The notes under the pieces are model-generated. The model did no database searches. It saw nothing but the letters and a program-made list of their open reading frames with translations, and was not told the origin of the DNA. DNA of 64,000 bases from Thalassobaculum litoreum DSM 18839 (GTDB lineage: Bacteria > Pseudomonadota > Alphaproteobacteria > Thalassobaculales > Thalassobaculaceae), in the NCBI RefSeq assembly GCF_900102465.1, contig NZ_FNBW01000001.1:496557-560556 (forward strand), read 5' to 3'. Shown piece by piece: positions 34,894 through 44,478 of the stretch. How positions within the stretch are numbered: the first letter of the stretch is position 1; each line of letters opens with the position of its first letter. Made by a program: the position numbers and the translations under genes.

Positions 34894-35054
34894 GACTATG
34901 CCCTACTCCTTAACTCGAACACATTAAGCCAATCGCCTGAACGCCGATCTCACCGAGGCGACCGTGTCGGTGGCCGGACACCTCTCTGTGACGATGAGCG
35001 GGTCGGGAAAGAGAGATCTGCCGCACCAACCACGACTGCCCGCCGTATTGCCGG
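34894..35054. other. Gap between the phage-like unit and the AT-rich cargo
   Basis: Besides the duplicate at 34939-35016, no coding, promoter or RNA signal is recognised. Together with the remnant before it, it marks a joint between the packed phage-like genes (left) and unrelated cargo (right). Confidence 0.4.
34939..35016 (+). pseudogene. Degenerate partial duplicate of the tail chaperone gene
   Basis: This stretch reads ADLTEATVSVAGHLSVTMSG, like GDLTEATVAAAGYLSDAMSG in the tail chaperone gene at 34332. A 22-base identical run occurs at 34595-34616 and 34945-34966, exactly 350 bp apart. It lacks a start and has diverged. Confidence 0.65.
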
Positions 35055-35600
35055 TCATACGCTGTAATGAAGCCTCTCGATGTCGGACTTGCTCAGCCTG
35101 ACGGTTCTACGGACCCGAACTCGGCGAAATTCTGGATTTTGCCATGAAAAAATGATCTCAATATTCAAACTTTTATCTTCTATATTTTTGCTGGGAATAA
35201 AGTAATTATAATACCCAATCGCTATCGAATGTGAGTTAAAATGCGAATCGTCAATCGGATCTAATTTATATCTTGTAGTATCAGAATTTGATTCGATATC
35301 CATTAGTTCTATATCGTCAAATTGTACTGGGTCTCCGAAATATCCATGTAGAGATATGTTTTTCCAGCCCGTGATAGTGATGCTTTCGATGAGAATAGTA
35401 GATGACCGGGTATTTCGTATTACAATTGGTACTTCAGCGAAGTTTTTTTTATCATTTAGATGTGCAGAAGCTTCAATAATTGGCATATCTTCATGATCTT
35501 GTCTTATAGATTCCCTTCGGTATTGCAAGAGTGTATAGACGGCATTAAGGAGAGAGACTGCCAATGCTACGAATGCTGAGATTTCTGCTAGAATCGACAT
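35055..35600 (-). CDS. AT-rich membrane-anchored protein of unknown function
   Basis: The 181-residue product (MSILAEISAFVALAVSLLNAVYTLLQ) has one membrane helix near residues 4-26, then a beta-rich C-terminal part (SITITGWKNISLHGYFGDPVQFDDIE). Base composition is clearly lower in G+C than the rest, suggesting recent acquisition. It could be a superinfection-exclusion or defence moron, but nothing proves this. It lies 249 bp from, and is on the same strand as, an XRE repressor gene. Confidence 0.65.
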   Translation of the reverse strand: MSILAEISAFVALAVSLLNAVYTLLQYRRESIRQDHEDMPIIEASAHLNDKKNFAEVPIVIRNTRSSTILIESITITGWKNISLHGYFGDPVQFDDIELMDIESNSDTTRYKLDPIDDSHFNSHSIAIGYYNYFIPSKNIEDKSLNIEIIFSWQNPEFRRVRVRRTVRLSKSDIERLHYSV

Positions 35601-35621
35601 TCGCGGTCTTCCCGTGCCCAA

Positions 35622-35849
35622 TCAATTCTTCGTGAGCCGCACCCCAGCCCCGCCACCGTTTTCCGGAATGAACTCGACGCCGGCGGCTTCTAAGGCCTGC
35701 TGAAGCAACAAGAGGGTGCCCTTGTTTGTCGGCTCTCCGCGCTCGATCCGGCTTACCGTGTTGTGATGTACACCTGCATCGTCGGCCAGCTTACGGGTTG
35801 ACCAACCCACTGCCGCGCGCGCCATTCGTATCTGAGTGCCTGTCACCAT
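35622..35849 (-). CDS. XRE-family transcriptional regulator
   Basis: A 75-residue protein beginning MVTGTQIRMARAAVGWSTRKLADDAGVHHNTVSRIERGEPTNKGTL, a classic helix-turn-helix of the lambda-repressor type. It is divergent from the gene at 35961 and adjacent to two palindromic sites (see next entry). It may repress the cargo or the element's own genes. The ATG at 35849 is chosen because starting further upstream adds a non-family N-terminus. Confidence 0.85.
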   Translation of the reverse strand: MVTGTQIRMARAAVGWSTRKLADDAGVHHNTVSRIERGEPTNKGTLLLLQQALEAAGVEFIPENGGGAGVRLTKN

Positions 35850-35888
35850 TCCTTGCCTATAGGCGCTGGGGAGCGTTGTGTCAAATAT

Positions 35889-35950
35889 ACAATGATTGTG
35901 TTGACAGAACAGTGGTGGAAATGACATATCTATTGTGTGTTTTGCACAAT
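35889..35950. promoter_or_regulatory. Two operator-like palindromes for the XRE protein
   Basis: ACAAT-G-ATTGT (35889-35899) and ATTGTGTGTTTTGCACAAT (35932-35950) each contain ACAAT/ATTGT half-sites. They sit in the 111-bp gap between divergent genes, just where the XRE protein would repress both promoters. Half-sites and spacing differ (1 and 7 bases), so the shared half-site, not an exact repeat, supports the assignment. Confidence 0.55.
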
Positions 35951-35960
35951 GGAGGATGTC

Positions 35961-36425
35961 ATGTTAAATCGCACAACGCCCACCATCACCCGCCGCCAGG
36001 CCCTTGCCGGTCTCGCGGTCCCCGCGATCGCCGCCAGCACCGGGACGGCTGCTGCCCTGTCGAATCCTGACGCGGATCTGATCGCACTCTCTGATCGCTT
36101 CCATGCCCTGTCGGCGGAACTGGCACGGCTCTACGCCATTCCCCGCGATCCTGGGGAGTGGGAAGAGACACCCGCCGAGATCGCAGCCACCACGGCACAG
36201 ATGGCGGTTGCTGATCAGGTCGCTGCCATGGTCCCGGCGACGATGGCGGGTCTTGTCGCCAAGCTGACCGTCATGGCGGAGGAACGCGCCGGGTGCGATA
36301 TCCCGCCGTCCACGCTGCTGCGACTGGTCGAGGAAGGGCACGTCCTGATCGGCCGGACCTGTCCGATGCTCGACAGGCTGCGCACGGAAGTCGCGGGCGA
36401 CCTGCGGCAAGGGGGTGTGGCATGA
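35961..36425 (+). CDS. Tat-signal-like protein of unknown function
   Basis: A 154-residue protein beginning MLNRTTPTITRRQALAGLAVPAIAAS, which has a twin-arginine (TRRQALAGLAV) export signal pattern. The mature part is helical (LIALSDRFHALSAELARLYA). Start ATG 35961 has GGAGG upstream. It is the first of three overlapping genes (ATGA at 36422 and 36895). I find no known domain. Confidence 0.65.
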   Translation: MLNRTTPTITRRQALAGLAVPAIAASTGTAAALSNPDADLIALSDRFHALSAELARLYAIPRDPGEWEETPAEIAATTAQMAVADQVAAMVPATMAGLVAKLTVMAEERAGCDIPPSTLLRLVEEGHVLIGRTCPMLDRLRTEVAGDLRQGGVA

Positions 36426-36898
36426 CCGGCACGGCAGGTGAAACCGTCGCCCCGATCATCTGGTCGCTGGTGCAGATTGCGGGCGACCACATGAACCAAT
36501 CCGACGAGCTGGACCGGCCGGACGAAGGCGGGGCTTTGGCTGATCTCGTATTCGAGGCGTTCGGCGCCGCCACACCGACCGACCCGCGCGAAGTGGGCGC
36601 CCTGTTGCTGACCCTGCGGTCTAAGGTCGATGACCTTGAATCACTCGCGTATGAACGCGCGCCCCGTCCTGGCGTGTCTGACGAGTACTCAGGCCGGGTG
36701 GCACGGATTGCGGATGCTGTGCGGTACAGCCTTGTTCGCGCCGTTGCCGTGCTCTGGCAGGAGGAATGGACCGGCTCGACGGAGCGGCTATTCGCCCACC
36801 ACACCACGATGGGGGACCGGCGGAAGATCAGCGCGGATCTGCACGCCATGGGCCTTCCCGTTCTTCCGGCGATGGACGGGGAAGGCGGTGAGGCATGA
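36422..36898 (+). CDS. Hypothetical protein
   Basis: A 158-residue product starting MTGTAGETVAPIIWSLVQIAGDH; starts at the ATG overlapping the previous stop. It is mostly helical and acidic with YSGRVARIADAVRYSLVRAVAVLWQEEWTG. Unknown function; the overlap with both neighbours argues it is coding. Confidence 0.55.
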   Translation: MTGTAGETVAPIIWSLVQIAGDHMNQSDELDRPDEGGALADLVFEAFGAATPTDPREVGALLLTLRSKVDDLESLAYERAPRPGVSDEYSGRVARIADAVRYSLVRAVAVLWQEEWTGSTERLFAHHTTMGDRRKISADLHAMGLPVLPAMDGEGGEA

Positions 36899-37122
36899 CC
36901 GGCAACACCCCTGACGTGGAAGCGCTCCGGTGCCTGCTGCTGGACATGGTGACGCCCGACGAGAAGACGACAACCGTCGGTGAGGCGCGGCACGTCCTGC
37001 CGCTCGCCGACCGGCTCGCCGCGATCCTCGCCCCGCATCTGTCACCGGCCGACAAGCTCGAGGTCTCGCGGAGGATGGCGGCGCTCCAGGCAACTGCCAG
37101 AGAGGGTACTATTTGCGGCTGA
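36895..37122 (+). CDS. Small hypothetical protein
   Basis: A 75-residue product (MTGNTPDVEALRCLLLDMV). Helical. Overlaps the previous stop by ATGA, and is followed within 20 bases by a terminator-like hairpin. No family is recognised. Confidence 0.55.
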   Translation: MTGNTPDVEALRCLLLDMVTPDEKTTTVGEARHVLPLADRLAAILAPHLSPADKLEVSRRMAALQATAREGTICG

Positions 37123-37140
37123 CGCTGTACCTGCTGCGCG

Positions 37141-37174
37141 AGGGGCGCCGGTTCGCTGGCGCCCTCTTTCTTTT
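37141..37174 (+). terminator. Rho-independent terminator after the three-gene cargo unit
   Basis: GGGCGCC (37143-37149) pairs with GGCGCCC (37158-37164) and is followed by TCTTTCTTTT. This is the standard terminator structure, placed 18 bases after the stop of the last gene of the unit. Confidence 0.85.
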
Positions 37175-37272
37175 CGGAATCGGGATTTGCAAGCGCATAC
37201 CCCATGCATCACCATTGAAATCAAATCGCATCAAACTGAATGCGATAGCTCAAAACGACGGGTGGGAACCGC

Positions 37273-37653
37273 ATGGCAGCCAGCGTCGGTCTGAAGTCGT
37301 CGATGCTCAACGACATCACGATCCAGATGGTTGTGACCGGCTACCCGACTGGCGCCCACCTGATTTCTTTCATCAACAGCACGTTTCCTACGGCAACATT
37401 CCGACATGTGTTTTGGGATTTTTCCGACGCCTCTCTCGCCATGATGGAGGTCAGCGAGTTCGAGTCGACTGAGGCCGCCGCACGCCAGTATTCCGAAGCG
37501 CGTGGCCCTGATCTGAAAACAGCGGTCCTATTAGCAAACTCGGCGGACGTTCTACTAATTCGCGCCTACAGCGCCATGACACTCAAATTGAAGCCGATGG
37601 CTATGAAAGCCTCGACCGACAGGCGGGAGCTGCTGGACTGGTTAGGGGTGTGA
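37273..37653 (+). CDS. STAS/SpoIIAA-like protein
   Basis: A 126-residue protein. ATFRHVFWDFSDASLAMMEVSEFESTEAAARQYSEARG and KTAVLLANSADVLLIRAYSAMTLKLKPMAMKASTDRRELLDWLGV resemble the SpoIIAA-like STAS fold (strand-helix pattern, ending DW/ALxWLG). It may bind a partner or lipid; no enzymatic residues were seen. An alternative start at 37303 is possible. A frameshifted copy lies at 38249-38435. Confidence 0.55.
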   Translation: MAASVGLKSSMLNDITIQMVVTGYPTGAHLISFINSTFPTATFRHVFWDFSDASLAMMEVSEFESTEAAARQYSEARGPDLKTAVLLANSADVLLIRAYSAMTLKLKPMAMKASTDRRELLDWLGV

Positions 37654-37760
37654 CGCCGCATCGATCATCGCGCCTGCCCCGTGCAGTGATGGGGCGAGCA
37701 TTGAGCACCGCGTGGTCATGGTAAGATAGAGTGGTGTCATTGCCGCGAAGGTGCTGATCC

Positions 37761-38252
37761 ATGTTGGAGCACGTTGCAGGGTCAATTCTCGCGCTCGCGC
37801 TGGGTGGTGTTGGATGGATAACGTTCCACCTTTTTGGGGCCCCATATACCGACCTGCGGCAGCTTCGGCGTGAATCCTACGAGGCGCTTATCTTCACGGC
37901 AAATGTAGGTTCGTGGCTTCTCGATCACGACGAAGATGGCAACCTCTACCGACCAGATGGTCCAGAGATCTTAAGGGTGCATTCCGAGGATTTACGTCGG
38001 CTGTCAGTGAAGGTCACGGCCGCTGACGAGATGGCCACGGGTGCCGTCCGGTACTTTGTGCGAACGTGCCATGGATGGGATCCGGAACTTGCGGCTAGAG
38101 GGCTGATGGCTCTTTCAACCTCGCTGCAAGAGCCTTTTGGCGTTAGAGCGCCAGAAAGGTTCCGGGTCGAAAAAGGCTTCCGTCTCCCTCACGAGATGAA
38201 TGAGGAAGACGTTCGCGCGGAGATGAAGGAACATCGAGATCCTGACCGATGA
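37761..38252 (+). CDS. Membrane-anchored hypothetical protein
   Basis: The 163-residue product starts MLEHVAGSILALALGGVGWITFHLFGAP, one membrane segment, followed by a soluble, charged part (YEALIFTANVGSWLLDHDEDG). The stop overlaps the start of the pseudogene frame (ATGA). No recognised domain. AT/GC near the element average. Confidence 0.55.
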   Translation: MLEHVAGSILALALGGVGWITFHLFGAPYTDLRQLRRESYEALIFTANVGSWLLDHDEDGNLYRPDGPEILRVHSEDLRRLSVKVTAADEMATGAVRYFVRTCHGWDPELAARGLMALSTSLQEPFGVRAPERFRVEKGFRLPHEMNEEDVRAEMKEHRDPDR

Positions 38253-38435
38253 CAGACGACGATATCCTGGCGAAGTACGGCGGGGAATACTGGAAGACCG
38301 CCGTCTTGGAGGGCAAACTATGCCGACGTTTTCTTTGTGCGAGCCTACAGCGCCATTACCCTGGAGTTACGGTCCGTGGCCATGAAAGCGTCAATCGATC
38401 GCCCGGAGGGAAAGCTCGACGGGTTGGGGGATTGA
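38249..38435 (+). pseudogene. Frameshifted fragment of the STAS-like gene at 37273
   Basis: Frame 1 begins KYGGEYWKTAVL; the next frame continues ANYADVFFVRAYSAITLELRSVAMKASIDRP and ends GLGD. Together they align to KTAVLLANSADVLLIRAYSAMTLKLKPMAMKASTDRR of the 37273 protein. One base shift after about 38311 breaks the frame. This is a decayed paralogue, missing most of the N-terminal half. Confidence 0.7.
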
Positions 38436-38565
38436 GGGCCCTACGCAGCCACGTCAAGCTCAACACAGCAGAGAGTTTCTTATATTGGTTGATACTTTAG
38501 TCGTTGCGACCTCTCGGAGCGTTCATTATTCTGCGCACTTCTGTAACTAATTCTAGGATGTTTCG

Positions 38566-38874
38566 GTGCATATTGTTGGATTTTGGATGATTTTAATGCT
38601 GTTTGTTGCGCCGTTTCAAGCATTGGCGGTTGAATCTCCAGAGAAAAAATGGGAGAGTCTTCCGGAAGATGCTGTAAAAATACGAATACAATCTGCGAAC
38701 TTACCAAAGAGCGTGCTACTTTCTGTTTATTGCGCAGAAGTTAATGTAAACGCAGCAAGCAGTAATGTTGTCGATATTTGTTTTGATCAGATGTATAGGG
38801 AAAGGTCATTTGACGATCATGTCTATCGATTAAACCAAGCTGAAAAGTTGGGAATTTACAAGTTTCCCGAATAA
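38566..38874 (+). CDS. AT-rich small secreted protein
   Basis: A 102-residue product (GTG start at 38566, or ATG 38587) with a signal peptide (FWMILMLFVAPFQALAV), then a mature part of about 80 residues with two cysteines (SVYCAEV and VDICFDQ) that might form a disulfide. Base composition is lower in G+C. No family recognised. Confidence 0.55.
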   Translation: MHIVGFWMILMLFVAPFQALAVESPEKKWESLPEDAVKIRIQSANLPKSVLLSVYCAEVNVNAASSNVVDICFDQMYRERSFDDHVYRLNQAEKLGIYKFPE

Positions 38875-39408
38875 CGCGCTCGTGAACGTTCCCCTCGGTA
38901 TGTCGGCTGCGCAGGTGACCTTGCGGTGATTTTCTGTTTGGATTGGAAAGAGTTATGGGTGGTCAAAGAAGCGAACAGTCTGTCGCCCCATCCCTTCGTC
39001 GCTATCTGTGCGGGAATCCTTTCCCATCGATCTCAGCGTTTCGCGATTGCCGTGACGGCAATGTCTCGAATCTATACGCGCCGCACGCACTTAATTGAGG
39101 CCGGAACCGTGGTGCCCCTTTGCCCTCACCGCCGCCGCATACCGACCTAAGGCTGAGCCTCTGGCGGCTGCGTGAGTCTCACCAATGCGGGGAATCCCGG
39201 TCGCTGTCGGTGCCGCTCGACCTCGCCAGCTTTGATAGGCCTGCCCTAGGCTCTGGCGGTCGTTACCTTCCGGCACAATGCGCCAATGTTCCGACAGGCG
39301 GGCGAGCTGGGCGACGTCGGAAGCTCCATCCCCTCTCATATCGCCTGCATTTGTTACCCCAGTGTTACCCCTGGCGAATTCCGACTTGTGGATAAGTCGT
39401 CTAAGTAG
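38875..39408. other. Right-end gap of the element with arm-like repeats
   Basis: No credible gene: short frames here lack ribosome-binding sites and show no coding pattern. It ends with TGTTACCCCAG (39352-39362) and TGTTACCCCTGG (39363-39374), which match repeats near attL. The rest of the stretch, 38880-39340, has no motif I can name. Confidence 0.5.
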
Positions 39409-39456
39409 TGGTGAGCGCGACAGGGTTCGAACCTGTGACCGTCTGATTAAAAGTCA
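39409..39456. repeat. attR: 48-bp core within the tRNA-Lys 3' half
   Basis: Perfect duplicate of 23625-23672. It spans CCA through the anticodon stem of tRNA-Lys. Confidence 0.93.
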
Positions 39457-39484
39457 GATGCTCTACCAACTGAGCTACGCGCCC
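39409..39484 (-). tRNA. tRNA-Lys (UUU)
   Basis: Read on the minus strand the 76-base gene starts GGGCGCGUAGCUC, has the D loop AGUUGGUA, anticodon loop CUUUUAA (anticodon UUU), a T-loop GGUUCGAAC, pairs GGGCGCG with CGCGCUC (one G-U), and encodes CCA. Integration replaced the 3' half with an identical copy, so the tRNA stays intact. It is the attachment site of the element. Confidence 0.97.
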
Positions 39485-39600
39485 GCCAAAGGGTGGCCGG
39501 AAGCTAGGCAGCACGTCCCGCCGGGTCAAGTAAAAGTGGACGCAAAAGCGCATCCATCGCCCTGCCCGACCACGCGGGTCAAGAGTTGACGGCTGCGCCG

Positions 39601-40860
39601 TCATGCCGTGCCGGGGGTGAAGGCGAAGCCGCGGGCGATGACCGTCTCGCAGGCCCTCACGACGTCGGCATCGTACCGGGTGCCGCTGCCGGCGCGCAGC
39701 TCGTCGAGGGCCGCATCGATGCCCAGGCCGGCGCGGTACGGCCGGTGACTCCACATCGCTTCGACCACATCGGCGACGCCGATGATCCGCGCCTCCTGGC
39801 AGATCTCCTCGCCCTTGAGCCCCTGCGGATATCCCGACCCATCCAGGCGCTCGTGATGCTGGCGGACGATGTCGGAGACCGGCCAGGGAAAATCGATCGA
39901 GCGCACGATGTCGTAACCGTGTTCGGCATGGGACTTCACCACGTCGAACTCGCTGTCGGTCAGACGTCCGGGCCGCGTCAGGATACCGGTGGGGACCGCC
40001 AGCTTGCCGACATCATGGAGCAGCGCGCCGTACTCCAGCCCTTCGCAGGCATCCTCCGACAGGCCCATTTCCCGCGCGATCTCGAGGCCGAGAACCGCGA
40101 CACGCTTCTCGTGGCCCGCAGTGTAGGGATCGCGCTTCTCGACGGCCATGGCGATCGCGTCGACCGTCTGTTTCAGCACGTGCTTCACCCCGCAGAGCGC
40201 GCCGCGCAGCCGATCCTGGGTGTCCTTCAGGTCGGTCATGTCGATGCCGACCACGGCGATGTCGGAAACCGCGCCATCCGGGTCGAACAGTGGGGCGCCG
40301 TGCCAACGATAGGACAGGACCTTGCCGTCCGCCGTCACGACGCGGACATCGGCGCTGGCCGCGCGACCGGTCGTGCGAACGTGATCGATCGCAGCCTTGG
40401 CATTCGCCAGGTCGTCCGGGTGCGCCAGATCATCGACGCTCATGCCCGACAGGTCTTCGAACGAATAGCCGAGCACCGCCTGGTTCGCGGTGTTCCACTC
40501 GACGAGATCGCCGTCGAGATTCAGGACCACCAGAGGATTGGGAAGGGCGTTGCTCAGCTCATCCAGGCGTTTGCGGGTGTTCTCGTAGCGGGCGCGTTCG
40601 CGCCGCTCCCGCTTTTCGAGCGTCGTCCATGCCAGGAAGAGGGCCGTCGCCGTGACGGCGACGAAGGCCAGCCCCTTCGTCATCTGCAGGTCCATGAGCA
40701 CCTCGGGATCGCTCGATATCAGCGCGACGAGGTGGTCGGAGAAGACGATATAGAGCGTGGCGATCGCGACATAGGACGCGGTGACCAGGATCCCGGGTCG
40801 GCACAGGTTATCGAAGACGCCCGGGGAGGCGGGCAGATCGTAGCTGGTCTCAAGCGCCAT
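39601..40860 (-). CDS. Membrane PAS/HD-GYP domain protein (putative c-di-GMP phosphodiesterase)
   Basis: A 419-residue protein. Two N-terminal membrane helices (about 25-47 and 63-80), a PAS domain (about 100-215, PLVVLNLDGDLVEWNTANQAVLGYSFEDL), then an HD-GYP domain: TAGHEKRVAVLGLEIA, LLHDVGKLAVP, HHERLDGSGYPQGL and ARIIGVADVVEAMWSHRPYR. The HD-GYP metal and GYP residues are all present, so it may hydrolyse c-di-GMP. The PAS may sense a ligand or redox state. Confidence 0.9.
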   Translation of the reverse strand: MALETSYDLPASPGVFDNLCRPGILVTASYVAIATLYIVFSDHLVALISSDPEVLMDLQMTKGLAFVAVTATALFLAWTTLEKRERRERARYENTRKRLDELSNALPNPLVVLNLDGDLVEWNTANQAVLGYSFEDLSGMSVDDLAHPDDLANAKAAIDHVRTTGRAASADVRVVTADGKVLSYRWHGAPLFDPDGAVSDIAVVGIDMTDLKDTQDRLRGALCGVKHVLKQTVDAIAMAVEKRDPYTAGHEKRVAVLGLEIAREMGLSEDACEGLEYGALLHDVGKLAVPTGILTRPGRLTDSEFDVVKSHAEHGYDIVRSIDFPWPVSDIVRQHHERLDGSGYPQGLKGEEICQEARIIGVADVVEAMWSHRPYRAGLGIDAALDELRAGSGTRYDADVVRACETVIARGFAFTPGTA

Positions 40861-40976
40861 CAGCTCAATGCTCCTTGGTTATGGGAGCACTTTTACCGAG
40901 ACATTCTTAAAATTGAGTTTATCGCCGGCCGCTCAACCCCGGACCGGGCGGCGCTCGCGCGCCCGATCCGGTGTCG

Positions 40977-41545
40977 TTATCCGGTAAACGGTCCGGTCTG
41001 CTTCGCCTGACTGTCCTTGGCGGGATCGCCGTCGAAGCGATGCATCACCCGCTCGGCCACCCTGGAAGAGACGAACTCGGTGATCTCCCCACCGAGCCGT
41101 CCGATCTCCTTCACGAAGCGGGAGGAGATGAACTGGTGGCGGTCCGAGGCCATCAGGAAGGTGGTCTCGATCTTCGGGTTCAGGCGGGCGTTCATGCCGG
41201 CCATCTGGAATTCGTACTCGAAGTCGGACACCGCCCGAAGGCCGCGGATGATCACGCTGGCCCCCTGGGATTCGGCGAAATGCATCAGCAGCGAACCGAA
41301 GGGCTTCACCTCGATCGTGCCGATGAACCCGTCCTCACGGTTGCGGACCAGGATGTCGGCGATCTCGTCACGCACCATCTCCACCCGCTCGTCCAGGCTG
41401 AACAGCGGACCCTTGCCGGCGTTGCGCGCGACGGCGACCACCAGGTGGTCGACCGTCTTGCTGGCGCGGCGGATGATGTCGATATGACCCTTGGTGATCG
41501 GATCGAACGTGCCGGGATAGACCCCCACGCGCGTCTTCTTATCGG

Positions 41546-41549
<4 letters not shown>
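40977..41549 (-). CDS. coaD: Phosphopantetheine adenylyltransferase
   Basis: The 190-residue enzyme has [22 protein letters not shown] (nucleotidyl transferase HxGH-like motif), [19 protein letters not shown] and [15 protein letters not shown], all characteristic of PPAT, which makes dephospho-CoA in CoA synthesis. Start overlaps the gyrA stop by ATGA. A C-terminal extension of about 25 residues is unusual but modest. Confidence 0.95.
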
Positions 41550-44278
<2,729 letters not shown>

Positions 44279-44478
44279 GGATCATGCCGGCGGTGAACAG
44301 GTCGGAATCGAATTGCCGACTGATTCGTTAAATCTTAGCAAAATCGCCGATTTCCAGCAATGTTGCGGCGCCGAAATATCACGATTCAGCCCCTCCGTAT
44401 CAAGTTCCGCGTGTATCGGCCGCGAGAAGCCGCGCGGGCAGACCGCACCCCACCCCGTAAGTGCACGCAGACAAGGGC

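Larger units (their letters stand above)
23625..39456. mobile_element. 15.8 kb integrative element in tRNA-Lys (phage-satellite-like)
   Basis: The element is bounded by perfect 48-bp repeats. It carries an integrase at its left end, an AlpA-like gene, primase and helicase, small genes, small terminase, tape measure and tail-assembly-chaperone-like genes, an XRE repressor and AT-rich cargo. No head, portal, large terminase, lysis or baseplate genes were found. Excision would remove 15,784 bp and leave the tRNA gene intact. Size and gene set match PICI-type satellites, with unusual tail genes. A small, decayed prophage is the main alternative. Confidence 0.85.

Noticed and set aside
38926-39395. 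Two short frames at the right end of the element
   Set aside because: No ribosome-binding site, no coding pattern, and they overlap the att-proximal repeats.
23625-39456. CRISPR array or a known toxin-antitoxin pair in the element
   Set aside because: No regular spaced repeats were seen, and the XRE protein is not paired with a recognisable toxin.
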